A stretch of 64,000 nt of DNA from Sinorhizobium medicae (GCF_007827695.1 NZ_VITA01000024.1:1-64000); one strand, 5' to 3'; positions 1 to 9,076 are shown, numbered from the stretch's first letter. Program-made: numbers and translations. Notes: a model not told the origin generated them from the sequence alone.

Positions 1-75
1 GCGCTTGCCCGCAAATTGCTCGCCATCGCAAACGCCATCATCAGGGACAAAACAACCTTCCGACGAACCACCTGA
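1..75 (+). mobile_element. C-terminal end of an IS110-like transposase (partial)
   Basis: An open frame enters from the left edge and ends at TGA 73-75. It encodes 24 residues beginning ALARKLLAIANAIIRD. A run of RKLL..ANAI.RD type is common at the C-terminus of IS110/IS116/IS902 transposases. Only the tail is visible, so the family call is tentative and the rest of the element lies outside the window. Confidence 0.5.
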
Positions 76-127
76 CAAACACAGTTGCCAGCCAGTCCAA
101 AGCGTTGGGCTGGAAAACCCTTCCTGA

Positions 128-541
128 TCAGCCTAGCAACCGGGCGAGAAATATCACGTAAACGGCATAGCCCGCATTGGCGAGAATGAGGCAGAGGCAG
201 GCGAAGGAGCCGAGATCCTTGGCGTTCCTGCCCATCTCGGAGATCTCCGGCGAGACGCGATCGACGATCTCCTCAATCGCGGTATTAATCGCTTCGAAGG
301 CCATCATCAGCAGAAACAGGATCGCCATGGCGACATATTGGAACAGGTTCGCGCCGACGGTCGCGAACGCGGCCATCGCGACGGCAAAGGCGATGAGTTC
401 GTGGCGGAATGCCGCCTCTCCGATCAGACGCCTGGCACCGCCGAAGGAGTAGCTGGCCGCAGCAAACAGGTGCCGAAATCCGGTATGCTTGGTAACCGGC
501 CCGGCAGCGCCTTTGCGGGGGTTGGTGTTCTTGGCGTCCAT
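128..541 (-). CDS. dgkA: Diacylglycerol kinase, prokaryotic DgkA type
   Basis: Small integral-membrane kinase that phosphorylates diacylglycerol to phosphatidic acid, recycling diacylglycerol from membrane-derived glucan synthesis. From the ATG at 541 it is 137 residues, close to the family's usual 120-130. The signature is clear: [17 protein letters not shown] followed by AKDLGS, with three hydrophobic segments. The frame is open upstream to a start at 634, but that extension is basic and unlike the family, so the shorter start is preferred. It stands alone between the transposase remnant and cobT. Confidence 0.9.
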   Translation of the reverse strand: MDAKNTNPRKGAAGPVTKHTGFRHLFAAASYSFGGARRLIGEAAFRHELIAFAVAMAAFATVGANLFQYVAMAILFLLMMAFEAINTAIEEIVDRVSPEISEMGRNAKDLGSFACLCLILANAGYAVYVIFLARLLG

Positions 542-676
542 TTCGTCTCGCGAGTTGAGAAAGCGAACAGCTTCGACGTTCCGATTAAGGCGAATCCAAG
601 GCGGCACCATGAGGATAGCATGCAGGCCGGGCAATCGACAGCAAACGGGTAACGCGTCTCGGGCCTACTCCCTATG

Positions 677-1699
677 CTACACCTTGTTACTGACGCCAGC
701 CTGCGCAAAGGTCGCCATGCCGCTGTGGCACGCCGCCGCCGCTTTGACGATACCCGCTGCAAGGGCCGCACCTGTGCCTTCGCCAAGCCGCATCCCGAGG
801 GCCAGGAGCGGGGTCTTGCCGAGCTTCTCGATCGCGCGCATGTGGCCGGGCTCACTTGAAACGTGCCCGATGAGGCAATGGTCGAGCGCGGCCGGATTGG
901 CGGCCTTGAGGATCGCCGCGGCTGCGGTTGCGACATAACCGTCGATGATGACGGGTACCTTTTGCATGCGCGCCGCGAGAATGGCGCCCGCCATGGCCGC
1001 GATTTCGCGGCCGCCAAGCCGGCGCATGACTTCCAGCGGATCGGACAAGTGGTCGCGGTGCAGTGCCACGGCCTTTTTCACCGCCGCAATCTTGCGCTTG
1101 AGAACCTCTCCTTCCGAGCCGGTTCCCGGCCCCACCCATTCCTCGGCAGTGCCGCCGTAAAGGCCGAGATTGATGGCTGCTGCGATCGTTGTATTGCCAA
1201 TTCCCATCTCGCCGATGCAAAGCAGGTCCGTGCCGCCGGCGATGGCCTCCATGCCGAAGGCCATGGTAGCGGCGCAATCACGCTCGGACAGAGCGGGTTC
1301 TTCGGTGATATCGCCGGTCGGGTAATCAAGGGCCAGATCGAAGACTTTGAGGCCGAGATCATGCGCTACGCAGATCTGGTTGATGGCAGCCCCACCGGCG
1401 GCGAAGTTCTCGACCATCTGCGCGGTGACCGAAGCCGGAAACGGCGTCACTCCCTGACGGGTCACGCCGTGGTTGCCGGCGAAAATCGCCACGAGCGGCC
1501 TGTTGACGGCCGGCGGGCGGCCCGTCCAGGCGGCAAGCCAGAATGCGATTTCCTCCAGGCGCCCCAGTGCGCCGGGCGGCTTCGTCAATTGCCCGTCCCG
1601 CTCGCGTGCGGCAACGAGTGCCGCCGTATCGGGGCCAGGCAGGTTGCGCAGTAACGCGCGAAAATCATCAAACGGCAGGCCGCTGGCGCTCATGGACAA
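677..1699 (-). CDS. cobT: Nicotinate-nucleotide--dimethylbenzimidazole phosphoribosyltransferase
   Basis: Transfers phosphoribose from nicotinate mononucleotide to 5,6-dimethylbenzimidazole, giving alpha-ribazole phosphate for the lower ligand of cobalamin. The 340-residue length is standard. Family motifs include KPPGALGRLE near the N-terminus, IFAGNHGV, GEMGIGNTT in the middle and LALGMRLGEGTGAALA near the C-terminus, which holds the catalytic glutamate. It is divergent from cobS across a 131 bp gap that is too short for a cobalamin riboswitch plus promoters. Called CobU in the Pseudomonas denitrificans nomenclature. Confidence 0.97.
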   Translation of the reverse strand: MSMSASGLPFDDFRALLRNLPGPDTAALVAARERDGQLTKPPGALGRLEEIAFWLAAWTGRPPAVNRPLVAIFAGNHGVTRQGVTPFPASVTAQMVENFAAGGAAINQICVAHDLGLKVFDLALDYPTGDITEEPALSERDCAATMAFGMEAIAGGTDLLCIGEMGIGNTTIAAAINLGLYGGTAEEWVGPGTGSEGEVLKRKIAAVKKAVALHRDHLSDPLEVMRRLGGREIAAMAGAILAARMQKVPVIIDGYVATAAAAILKAANPAALDHCLIGHVSSEPGHMRAIEKLGKTPLLALGMRLGEGTGAALAAGIVKAAAACHSGMATFAQAGVSNKV

Positions 1700-1830
1700 T
1701 CCTTGCGATGTGAACTCGTTCCGGGCTCGTCATAGAGCGTGAGGGCGCGTGCGGCAACGGCATTTGCGCCATTTGCCGTCGTCTCGCATGATCTCGGGAA
1801 TGCCCGGCGATTCGGGATGCGGGAGACGAG

Positions 1831-2619
1831 ATGACGGAAATTCGAGAGTTCTGGGACGACGTCGCACGGTCGGTCGCCTTCTTGAGCCGCATCCCCGTGC
1901 CGGATCGGCATTTCCGCGGCCATGACGGCGGACTCGGCCGCGCCGTGCGCGCCTTCCCGCTTGCGGGCATTCTGATCGCCCTCCCCGCCGCCGTGACGGC
2001 GGTCCTTCTGGGCGCTATTCACGCGAGCTCGCTCTTCACCGCCTTCTTGATCGTCGCCGCCCAGGCGACGGTCACGGGCGCCTTGCACGAGGACGGCCTT
2101 GCGGACACGGCCGATGGTTTCGGCGGCGGGCGCGACCGCGAAAGCGCGCTGGAGATCATGAAAGACAGCCGGATCGGCACCTATGGCGCGGTCGCCCTTA
2201 TTCTTTCCTTCGGAATTCGCGTCTCGGCTCTTGCCGCCTTTCTGCCGCTGCTGACGCCGACAGGCGGCGGAGTTGCGCTGCTTGCTACCGCCGCGCTCAG
2301 CCGCGCCGCGATGGTCTGGCACTGGTCCCGCCTCCCGCCTGCCCGCCGCGACGGTGTGGCCGCGGCTGCGGGGGCTCCCGAGGCGCCAGCGACGTCAGTG
2401 GCACTCGGCTCCGGGGTCATCCTCGCCCTTGTGCTGTTCTTTCTGTCCGGCATCCCGACCGTCGCCGTCCTGCTTTCGTTCGGTGCCTTCGTGCTTGCCG
2501 TCCTCAGCTTTACCCGGATCGCATCACGCAAGCTCGGCGGCCATACCGGCGACACCATCGGCGCCACCCAGCAACTGACGGAAGTCGCCGTTCTGGGCGC
2601 TCTTGCACTGGCGATCTGA
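1831..2619 (+). CDS. cobS: Adenosylcobinamide-GDP ribazoletransferase (cobalamin synthase)
   Basis: Membrane enzyme joining adenosylcobinamide-GDP and alpha-ribazole to give adenosylcobalamin; CobV in P. denitrificans naming. The 262 residues carry the N-terminal FLSRIPVP motif, then HEDGLADTADGFGGG, whose acidic residues bind metal, and GTYG. Several hydrophobic helices follow, ending with the family-typical GHTGDTIGATQQLTE. Together with the divergent cobT it forms the nucleotide-loop assembly part of B12 synthesis. Confidence 0.97.
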   Translation: MTEIREFWDDVARSVAFLSRIPVPDRHFRGHDGGLGRAVRAFPLAGILIALPAAVTAVLLGAIHASSLFTAFLIVAAQATVTGALHEDGLADTADGFGGGRDRESALEIMKDSRIGTYGAVALILSFGIRVSALAAFLPLLTPTGGGVALLATAALSRAAMVWHWSRLPPARRDGVAAAAGAPEAPATSVALGSGVILALVLFFLSGIPTVAVLLSFGAFVLAVLSFTRIASRKLGGHTGDTIGATQQLTEVAVLGALALAI

Positions 2620-2664
2620 AAGGCCGATATATTCAACGAAACAGAGCAGAGCATTATCCGGACC

Positions 2665-2886
2665 ATGGAATCTCCCTGCATTCTAGTCTGCACGATCGAC
2701 GACAGGACCGGTTACTGTTTCGGCTGCGGCCGCACGCGCGACGAAATCGGCTCCTGGACACTGTATTCCGACGCCGAACGGCACGGCATCATGCAGGCCC
2801 TGCCGGCGCGACTGGAAACCGTCGAGCGTAAACCGCGGCGGGAAACGCGTCGGACTCGTATCGCGCGGGAACGAAACGGCGCATGA
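2665..2886 (+). CDS. DUF1289 family small cysteine-motif protein
   Basis: A 73-residue protein opening with SPCILVCTIDDRTGYCFGC, the cysteine-rich signature of DUF1289, followed by RTRDEI..W and a basic tail. Such proteins are thought to bind metal; the function is unknown. Its last codons overlap the ATG of the next gene (ATGA at 2883-2886), so the two are probably translationally coupled. This pairing with a retropepsin-like protein is often seen in Rhizobiales. Confidence 0.88.
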   Translation: MESPCILVCTIDDRTGYCFGCGRTRDEIGSWTLYSDAERHGIMQALPARLETVERKPRRETRRTRIARERNGA

Positions 2887-3584
2887 ACCGGCTGATTCTC
2901 CTCCTGGCAATTCTCGGCATCGGCCTCGTGCTCCTGATCCTCAATCACGATTCCGGCCGGACGTTCGGCATGAACAATGACGATTTCGGGCAGCTCGTGG
3001 CTCTCGGCGCCCTTGCCACGCTTTTTGCGGCCGGCATTGTCAGAAGCCGCCGCACGCTCGGCGAGGGATTGACCCAGATTGCGATCTGGATCCTGATCGC
3101 GGTGGTTCTGGTTGGGATTTACGTCTACCGGTTTGACCTTCGGTCCGTTGGCGAACGGGTGCTGGCCGGCCTTATGCCTGGCCGCGCGATGGTCATCACC
3201 GACAGCGAGGGCCAGCAGGAGGTGGTGCTTCACAAGCGGATCGACGGCCACTTCGCCGCAGATGCGACGATCAACGGGCACGACGTCAGCATGCTTGTAG
3301 ACACCGGCGCGAGCAGCATCGTGCTTACCCATGAAGACGCTGCGAAGGTCGGTATCGACGTCGCAGGTCTCGGCTACACGATAACTGTCATGACCGCGAA
3401 CGGACCGGCGCTCGCCGCCCCGGTCACCCTGCCGGAGATCGCCATAGGGCCGATCCGGCGGACGAATATTCGCGGCATGGTCGCGGCCGAAGGGCGGCTT
3501 GACAGCAGCCTGCTCGGCATGAGTTTTCTGTCGACGCTCGATTTCCTGCAGATGCGCAGCGACGAACTGCGGCTCAGGGATTAG
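2883..3584 (+). CDS. TIGR02281-type retropepsin-like aspartic protease, membrane anchored
   Basis: A 233-residue protein with two N-terminal hydrophobic segments (about residues 3-20 and 32-48, then 60-80) and a C-terminal retropepsin fold. The catalytic motif is VDTGASSIVLT near residue 140. The later LLGMSFLSTLDF is the conserved strand of single-domain clan AA proteases. The protease domain is probably periplasmic. It overlaps the DUF1289 gene by four bases. Substrates are unknown. Confidence 0.88.
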   Translation: MNRLILLLAILGIGLVLLILNHDSGRTFGMNNDDFGQLVALGALATLFAAGIVRSRRTLGEGLTQIAIWILIAVVLVGIYVYRFDLRSVGERVLAGLMPGRAMVITDSEGQQEVVLHKRIDGHFAADATINGHDVSMLVDTGASSIVLTHEDAAKVGIDVAGLGYTITVMTANGPALAAPVTLPEIAIGPIRRTNIRGMVAAEGRLDSSLLGMSFLSTLDFLQMRSDELRLRD

Positions 3585-3591
3585 CGCGTAG

Positions 3592-4353
3592 TCAACTGCG
3601 CAGCTTGTATCCGGTGCGAAAAATCCACGTCAGAGCGGACATACACAGAGCGAGAAAGACGAGGATGATCGCCGCGCTGGCGAGCGGATTGACGTCGGAA
3701 ATCTCGAAGAAGCTCCAGCGAAATCCACTGATCAGATAGAGAACCGGATTGAAGTGGCTTACTGCCCGCCAGAATGGCGGCAGCATATCGATCGAGTAGA
3801 AGCTGCCGCCGAGAAAGACGAGCGGCGGAATCACCAGCATCGGGATGAGATTCAACTGCTCGAAGTCCTTCGCCCATATGCCGATGAGGAAGCCAAACAG
3901 GCTGAAGGTCACCGCGGTCAGAACAAAGAAGAAGAGCATCACGAAGGGATGGGCGATGCTGAGATCCACGAACAGCGAGGCGGTGATGAGGATGATCGTA
4001 CCGATCATCAATCCCTTCGTGGCCGCCGCCCCGACATAACCGAGCACGATTTCCAGCATGGATATCGGTGACGAAAGCACCTCATAGATGGTGCCCGTGA
4101 ATTTCGGGAAATAGATGCCGAAGGAACCGTTGCCGATGCATTGGGTCAACAAGGTCAGCATCATGAGACCGGGCGTGATGAAGGCGCCGTAAGAAATTCC
4201 GTCTATCTCCTGGATGCGCGTGCCGATGGCAGCACCAAAGACGATGAAGTAAAGCGAGGTGGAGATGACCGGCGACACCACGCTTTGAAGGAGCGTGCGT
4301 CGCGTGCGCGCCATTTCGAAGAAATAGATCGATTTGACTGCCTCGATGTTCAT
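3592..4353 (-). CDS. ABC-2 type transporter permease
   Basis: A 253-residue inner-membrane protein of the ABC-2 family with about six hydrophobic segments. The central region [20 protein letters not shown] and the later [15 protein letters not shown] are characteristic of multidrug or polysaccharide exporters (YadH/NodJ-like). The start overlaps the stop of the ATPase gene by four bases (ATGA), so the two form one exporter operon. The substrate cannot be told from sequence. Confidence 0.92.
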   Translation of the reverse strand: MNIEAVKSIYFFEMARTRRTLLQSVVSPVISTSLYFIVFGAAIGTRIQEIDGISYGAFITPGLMMLTLLTQCIGNGSFGIYFPKFTGTIYEVLSSPISMLEIVLGYVGAAATKGLMIGTIILITASLFVDLSIAHPFVMLFFFVLTAVTFSLFGFLIGIWAKDFEQLNLIPMLVIPPLVFLGGSFYSIDMLPPFWRAVSHFNPVLYLISGFRWSFFEISDVNPLASAAIILVFLALCMSALTWIFRTGYKLRS

Positions 4354-5276
4354 CGCCCCGCCTCCACGATTTCAACGAAGATATCCTCGAGCGAACTCTG
4401 TCTCGTGGAAATGTCTTTGAGCCTCAAGCCCGCCTCGGCCATTGCTGCGAGCAGCGCCGTGATTCCCGTCCGTTCCGCGCTCGTGTCGTATTCATAGATC
4501 AGACGCTCGCCATCGCCTTCGAGCCGCAAATCGTAGGAAGCGAGCGAATCGGGCACAGTCTCAAGCGGCTGAGTAAGATCTACGCGCAACTGCTTGCGTC
4601 CGAGTTTCGTCATCAGCGCCTTCTTATCCTCTACCAGTAGTATTTCGCCGCTGTTGATCACGGCGATCCGGTCGGCGATCTCCTCGGCTTCTTCGATATA
4701 ATGCGTCGTGAGAATGATGGTCACGCCCGAGGCGCGCAGCCGTTCGACCACCTCCCACATGCTCTTTCGCAGACTGACGTCGACGCCCGCCGTCGGCTCG
4801 TCGAGGAACAGGACGCGCGGCTCGTGGGAGAGCGCCTTGGCAATCAGCACGCGCCGCTTCATGCCGCCCGAAAGCTCGCGCAGCGTGCTGTCCTTCTTGC
4901 TCCAGAGCGACAGGTCCTTCAGCACCTTTTCGATATGCTCAGGGTCCGGCTTCTTGCCATGAAGCCCGCGTGAGAAGGTAACCGTGTTCCATACCGTCTC
5001 GAAGGCATCGGTTGTCAGTTCCTGCGGCACCAGGCCGATCATCGCCCGCGTCTGGCGAAAATCGCGCACCACGTCGTGACCGCCGACGGTAACTTTGCCG
5101 CCCGTCGCATTGACGATACCGCAGACAATGGAGATGAGCGTCGTCTTGCCAGCGCCGTTCGGACCAAGAAGCGCGAGAATCTCACCCTCTTCGATATCGA
5201 GGCTGACGCCCTTCAGAGCCTCGAAACCCGAGGCATAGGTTTTCGAAAGATTGGAGACGGAAACGATTGGCGCCAT
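4350..5276 (-). CDS. ABC transporter ATP-binding protein
   Basis: The 308-residue ATPase partner of the ABC-2 permease. Walker A is [11 protein letters not shown] near residue 40, the signature is LSGGMKRRV near 140, and Walker B is [12 protein letters not shown] near 160. The H-loop lies in TTHYIEEAE. The C-terminal 80 residues form the extra domain common in YadG/drrA-like exporters. A 7-3-7 inverted repeat lies about 95 bases upstream of the start and may be an operator. Confidence 0.95.
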   Translation of the reverse strand: MAPIVSVSNLSKTYASGFEALKGVSLDIEEGEILALLGPNGAGKTTLISIVCGIVNATGGKVTVGGHDVVRDFRQTRAMIGLVPQELTTDAFETVWNTVTFSRGLHGKKPDPEHIEKVLKDLSLWSKKDSTLRELSGGMKRRVLIAKALSHEPRVLFLDEPTAGVDVSLRKSMWEVVERLRASGVTIILTTHYIEEAEEIADRIAVINSGEILLVEDKKALMTKLGRKQLRVDLTQPLETVPDSLASYDLRLEGDGERLIYEYDTSAERTGITALLAAMAEAGLRLKDISTRQSSLEDIFVEIVEAGR

Positions 5277-5369
5277 GAAACATATCCGGGAAAAGGTACA
5301 AAGTCGGCAGGGTGCTGCTCTATATGGGCCGATTCACACGGATTTGCAGCCCGTCCGATCCAAATTTAG

Positions 5370-5386
5370 GTTGACACTTTGTCAAC
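5370..5386. promoter_or_regulatory. Inverted repeat upstream of the ABC exporter operon
   Basis: GTTGACACTTTGTCAAC is a perfect 7-3-7 inverted repeat about 95 bases upstream of the ATPase start. It contains TTGACA in both directions, so it could be an operator, a -35 box, or both. No good -10 at 17 bp spacing was seen, so the role is open. Confidence 0.4.
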
Positions 5387-5400
5387 GGAGCTGCCTCGGC

Positions 5401-5426
5401 GGCCTTTTCCGGTGCCGGAAAAGGCC
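5401..5426. terminator. 12-2-12 perfect inverted repeat between bigR-like gene and ABC operon
   Basis: Arms GGCCTTTTCCGG (5401-5412) and CCGGAAAAGGCC (5415-5426) are exact complements around a 2-base loop, 23 bases past the bigR-like stop. There is no U-tract on either side, so a Rho-independent terminator is not certain. It could instead be a palindromic protein site. Confidence 0.4.
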
Positions 5427-5448
5427 CAGCGGAGGTCGGGGGGACCGC

Positions 5449-5781
5449 TCATCGGCCGCCCCCCTGGCGGCAGAAAATCTCATATAGCGCCGTGACCAGC
5501 CTCACGGCTTTGTCCTCGGCGAGCCGATAGAATATCTGTTTCGCGTCGCGTCGCGTCGCCACGATGCCGGCCTCTCGCAGCACCGTCAATTGTTGCGACA
5601 AGGACGGTTGTCGGATACCGAGCATCTCTTCCAACTGCCCGACCGAGTGTTCGCCTTCGATAAGGGTGCACAGGATCATCAGCCGGTTCTCGTTTGCAAC
5701 CGCCTTGAGCAGTGCCGCGGCCTCGTCGGCCCGCTCTCTCATGCAAGGGCGAATGTTCCGGAATTTGGTAATCGTTCCCAT
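5449..5781 (-). CDS. bigR: ArsR-family repressor, BigR/SqrR type (persulfide sensor)
   Basis: A 110-residue winged-helix repressor. The recognition region is RQPSLSQQLTVLREAGIV. Cysteines at residues 38 (LMILCTL) and 104 (EIFCRQ) match the two that form a sulfane-sulfur-sensitive cross-link in BigR/SqrR; an extra Cys lies at 13. It follows the metallo-hydrolase gene by only 9 bases. By analogy with Agrobacterium and Xylella it would repress this pair until hydrogen sulfide or persulfide accumulates. GAGG lies 6 bases before the ATG. Confidence 0.82.
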   Translation of the reverse strand: MGTITKFRNIRPCMRERADEAAALLKAVANENRLMILCTLIEGEHSVGQLEEMLGIRQPSLSQQLTVLREAGIVATRRDAKQIFYRLAEDKAVRLVTALYEIFCRQGGGR

Positions 5782-5790
5782 GACAGGACC

Positions 5791-6681
5791 TCAGCCCCAC
5801 GCCGCTCCCTTGAGCGCGTTCAGTGGAAACTTCAGGTAACGGGCGCCGTTGGCCTCCGGTTCCGGCAGGCGGCCGCCGCAAATGTTGACCTGCAGCGCGT
5901 GAAGGATCAGCTTGGGCATCGGCAGCGTCCTGTCACGCGCCTCGCGCAACGCGACGAAAGCCTCTTCGGTCATGCCGACAACATGGGAATTGCGGCTCTT
6001 CTCCTCGTACACCGTGCTTTCCCACCGCGGCTCTCGCCCGTTCGGCCGATAGTCATGACCGGTGAAGATCCGGGTTTCATCCGGCAATGCGAGAATGGTA
6101 TTTATGGAGCGCCACAATTGCCGGGCGTCTCCTCCGGGGAAATCGGCACGCGCGGTGCCGCTGTCCGGCATGAAGATCGTATCGTGCACGAACGCCGCAT
6201 CGCCGATGACATAGGTTATCGAAGCAAGCGTGTGGCCCGGTGAGTAGATCACGCGACCTTCGAGCGAACCGAGGGAAAACTGCTCTCCGTCCGCAAAAAG
6301 ATGATCCCATTGCGAGCCATCCGTTGCAAGCTCCGGCCAGTTGTAGATCCCTTTCCAGAGGTTCTGGACGCGGACCACCTCGCAGCCGATACCGGTCGGC
6401 GCCCGCGTCATTTCCTTCAAATATGCGGCAGCAGAAAAATGGTCCGCATGGGGATGAGTGTCGAGGATCCACTCGACCGTCAGCTCGTTCCTTTTGACAT
6501 GATCGAGGATGAGCTCCGCCTGCCGGGTCTCGATCGATCCCGACTTCTCGTCGAAATCGAGCACCGGGTCGATGATCGCACAGCGCCTCGTCACCGGATC
6601 TGCAACGACGTATTGGATGCTTCCCGAGCGCGCTTCATAGAAGCCTTTGACGCTTGGTCGTGCCGCTGCATCTGCAGCCAT
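5791..6681 (-). CDS. blh: Metallo-beta-lactamase-fold hydrolase (Blh/persulfide dioxygenase-like)
   Basis: A 296-residue MBL-fold protein with the metal motif DTHPHADHF near residue 57 and later family residues in SPGHTLASITY and FTGHDY. Proteins of this type in bigR operons (Blh) act in persulfide oxidation. No rhodanese domain is attached. An AT-rich inverted repeat directly upstream is a candidate BigR operator. It is the first gene of the two-gene operon. Confidence 0.85.
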   Translation of the reverse strand: MAADAAARPSVKGFYEARSGSIQYVVADPVTRRCAIIDPVLDFDEKSGSIETRQAELILDHVKRNELTVEWILDTHPHADHFSAAAYLKEMTRAPTGIGCEVVRVQNLWKGIYNWPELATDGSQWDHLFADGEQFSLGSLEGRVIYSPGHTLASITYVIGDAAFVHDTIFMPDSGTARADFPGGDARQLWRSINTILALPDETRIFTGHDYRPNGREPRWESTVYEEKSRNSHVVGMTEEAFVALREARDRTLPMPKLILHALQVNICGGRLPEPEANGARYLKFPLNALKGAAWG

Positions 6682-6692
6682 GATCGGTCTCC

Positions 6693-6718
6693 ATTATAAG
6701 TATACGATAAAATATAAT
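6693..6718. promoter_or_regulatory. Candidate BigR operator/promoter
   Basis: ATTATA (6693-6698) and TATAAT (6713-6718) form an inverted repeat with a 14-base AT-rich spacer, 12 bases upstream of the hydrolase start, in an otherwise GC-rich region. Known BigR boxes are AT-rich imperfect palindromes at the same place, so self-repression of the operon is inferred. Confidence 0.55.
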
Positions 6719-6844
6719 GAATGTCGTTTTTGCTGCTAAGTTTCGTCTATCCGGCCATTGTCCGGCCACGAAACGAAATCCTAGCGCACCGCTCCACTAA
6801 CGGCTAACACCTAATCTGGCCTGCCGGTCCTCACCTCGGCCCGC

Positions 6845-8017
6845 CTAGTCGCAATGCCGGTAACCGGTTTTGCGCGTCCTTAAATCGAAGTGGAAATGAT
6901 CCTTGTGGAAAGGATCGCTTCCAGGACCAAGGACCGTATTGAAATACTTGCAGCTATCGGAGCGTACGGCCTTCAACAGGCCCCTCTCGCGAAAGGCGAA
7001 GAGACCTTTCCGGCGGACATCGATTTCCTTGCCGTTCTTCAGCACGAATTTGCCGACATCGATCGCATTTCCGCGCGAATGTTCCGACATGGGATTACCG
7101 CGCCGGGAGTTCATCGTCCGGCAGGAATAGCCGCCGAGCGGCTTGATCGTCTTCACTCCCGACCAGTAACGGTAGCGCGACGATGGCGCGAGCTCGTACT
7201 TCACCCATTTGGCGAATGCTTCGGTCACCTGGCAGTTGAGCTTCACCGCGGGCTTGACGGCGATATCGCCGGAAAGGCCGCTGAGTTCGATCGGGTAATC
7301 GATACCGCAGGACGGTCCGTTGTAGATTTGCGGTACGTCACGGAATATGACGCCGAGCTGTTTCAACCGTTGCCGGCAGGCGACCTCCGGACCCGGCATT
7401 GCGCCGGCATGTGACGGCGCGGAAAGCGGGCTGCGGGCGCGGGGTATGAAAGCGACCTGCTGTGATTCCTCGGCAGGCGCCGACCGTTGCGGCGCGAGAG
7501 CGCGCCCACTTTTGGCTTCCACGGCCGAATTCTTTGCCGGTGTCAGAGGCGGCAGGTCGGGATCGAAGCCGGGGTTCGTCTCGACCGCCGGTGCTGCCGG
7601 CTCCGGCGTTCCGGCAAGCTGGCGGACATCGCCCTCGCCGATTCCGGCCACGACCGGCTGCGTTGTATTCCCTTCCGCGATTTCACGCGACTGCTCCTGC
7701 GCCAGCCCAACGACAGGTTCGACGCCAAGCATGGCGTCCATGTTCACACCTTCGGGCGGAACTGCGCTGCTGGCCGCCGGCGTAACAGAGGTCTGACTGG
7801 CTATCGCGACGGGTCCTTCAGCGGGATAGGCAGCAACCTTCTGCTCCGGCATCGCAACCGGGGCCGGGCTGATTGCGCCGACACGGGCGCCCCCGTCGAT
7901 TCTAGCCGGGGGTGCAAGCACGTCCGTGGTGCAGGCAACGAGCGGAATGGACAATAGCAGCGCCGCCAGGGGACGATGGAGAAGAGAAACATACGCCATA
8001 CTGATTGCCGCCTTCAT
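6845..8017 (-). CDS. Extensin-like C-terminal domain lipoprotein
   Basis: A 390-residue exported protein. From the ATG at 8017 it has a signal peptide ending in the lipobox IPLVAC near residue 29, then about 180 residues of Pro/Ala/Glu-rich linker. The C-terminal 170 residues form the extensin-like domain (PF06904): CRQRLKQLGV, CGIDYP, SEHSRGNAIDV and DPFHKDHFHFDL. The SEH..GNAIDV and HFH residues resemble the zinc site of LAS peptidases, so a cell-wall role is plausible. The frame is open upstream to 8200 but lacks a signal there. Confidence 0.88.
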   Translation of the reverse strand: MKAAISMAYVSLLHRPLAALLLSIPLVACTTDVLAPPARIDGGARVGAISPAPVAMPEQKVAAYPAEGPVAIASQTSVTPAASSAVPPEGVNMDAMLGVEPVVGLAQEQSREIAEGNTTQPVVAGIGEGDVRQLAGTPEPAAPAVETNPGFDPDLPPLTPAKNSAVEAKSGRALAPQRSAPAEESQQVAFIPRARSPLSAPSHAGAMPGPEVACRQRLKQLGVIFRDVPQIYNGPSCGIDYPIELSGLSGDIAVKPAVKLNCQVTEAFAKWVKYELAPSSRYRYWSGVKTIKPLGGYSCRTMNSRRGNPMSEHSRGNAIDVGKFVLKNGKEIDVRRKGLFAFRERGLLKAVRSDSCKYFNTVLGPGSDPFHKDHFHFDLRTRKTGYRHCD

Positions 8018-8191
8018 CCATGACAAAGCTCCCGCCTTGTCGCTCCGCCGCCTGCCCAAAGCCGAGAGTGACCGTGCGAGATGTCGCCAAGCGGGCGCGC
8101 GGTCGACAAAGTCGGCTTCGCGAAGCAATTTAAGCAAACGTGGTAAATGAAGCCTTTCCGGCATCGCCCAAATCGGGAATGCAAAAGACAA

Positions 8192-8217
8192 GGCCCGCAT
8201 CCTCGCGAATGCGGACC
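8192..8217 (-). terminator. Likely Rho-independent terminator of the Kazal gene
   Basis: Arms GGCCCGCAT (8192-8200) and ATGCGGACC (8209-8217) pair with one wobble. Read on the minus strand the hairpin is followed by TTGTCTTTT. It lies about 85 bases past the Kazal gene stop. Confidence 0.5.
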
Positions 8218-8299
8218 TCGGCTTTGAGAGCCTTTCCGAATTTCAGGAATCGATCACGTTCATGTTCTTAAGGTCGATCCGACCCGACAACATCGTGAT

Positions 8300-8827
8300 C
8301 TATCGGCATTCGCCCGGATGGATCACGCGGAAACCATCCGCTCCTGCCTCGCAGGCATTCGGGAACGTTCTCGTACCCCTGCCACGCTGGCCGCAGACCG
8401 GTGCGAATTCCCGCGTGCAGAACTGCGGCTGCTGCGGGCGGTCATCCTCCCGGCGGCATTCGCCGGGGGCGACGACGCGGAAACCTTCGGCACGCGCAAT
8501 GCACGAATTCGGGAAGGTCTGCCTTCTCGGGCCGCGCTGGCCGCAAACCGGAGAAAACTCACGCGTGCAGACCTGCTCCTCCGGCGGACGAGAGGCCGGC
8601 CGGCATTCGCCCCGATGGACGATGCGGAAGCCATCTGCGCGTGCCTGGCAGGCATTGGGGAAGGTCCGCGTGCGATTGCCGCGTTCGCCGCAGACCGGCG
8701 CAAACTCCATCGTGCACATTTGCGGGCCCGGCGGGCCGATCGGCCCGGGGCCGGGGCGCTCGTCGACGACAACGGTGCAGGCCGAAAGGAACCCCGCGGC
8801 GAGCACGAAAAGGGCGGCCGACTTCAT
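8300..8827 (-). CDS. Triple Kazal-type serine protease inhibitor lipoprotein
   Basis: A 175-residue secreted protein with a lipoprotein signal (FLSAC at about residue 16) and a Pro/Gly linker. Three near-identical 40-residue Kazal modules follow, each of the form C-T-x-E-F-[AS]-P-V-C-G ... FPN[AS]C ... GEC. Kazal domains inhibit serine proteases. In bacteria such proteins are outer-membrane lipoproteins that may neutralise host or competitor proteases. The start at 8827 is chosen because it gives the signal peptide; the frame is open to 8905. Confidence 0.88.
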   Translation of the reverse strand: MKSAALFVLAAGFLSACTVVVDERPGPGPIGPPGPQMCTMEFAPVCGERGNRTRTFPNACQARADGFRIVHRGECRPASRPPEEQVCTREFSPVCGQRGPRRQTFPNSCIARAEGFRVVAPGECRREDDRPQQPQFCTREFAPVCGQRGRGTRTFPNACEAGADGFRVIHPGECR

Positions 8828-9018
8828 GATCAAACGCTTTAAAGGCAACACGGCACTCTCCTTTGAACGGCATCTCGTTGGCCTGAGCGGTGTGCGAAAG
8901 CCCATCCTCCCGTCGGCTCATCTCGCCTGTTTTCGGCCATGCGTCAACTCCCGCGAGATGCGCATTCTTCACATACCACCGATAGGAGCAGGCATACCCC
9001 CCGCCTTATCGATCGGGC

Positions 9019-9053
9019 GAGGAGCCCGCGCGTCTTTCGACGCCGGGCTCCTC
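9019..9053. terminator. Strong hairpin after the chemoreceptor gene
   Basis: Arms GAGGAGCCCG (9019-9028) and CGGGCTCCTC (9044-9053) are exact complements, with further CGTC/GACG pairing inside and a TTTC loop. It lies 24 bases past the stop of the minus-strand chemoreceptor. No U-tract follows, so termination may need Rho. Confidence 0.5.
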
Positions 9054-9076
9054 AACGATACAATGCTGATGGGGCG

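Noticed and set aside
1700..1830. Cobalamin riboswitch between cobT and cobS
   Set aside because: The gap is only 131 bases and shared by two divergent genes; no B12-box or long structured leader is seen.
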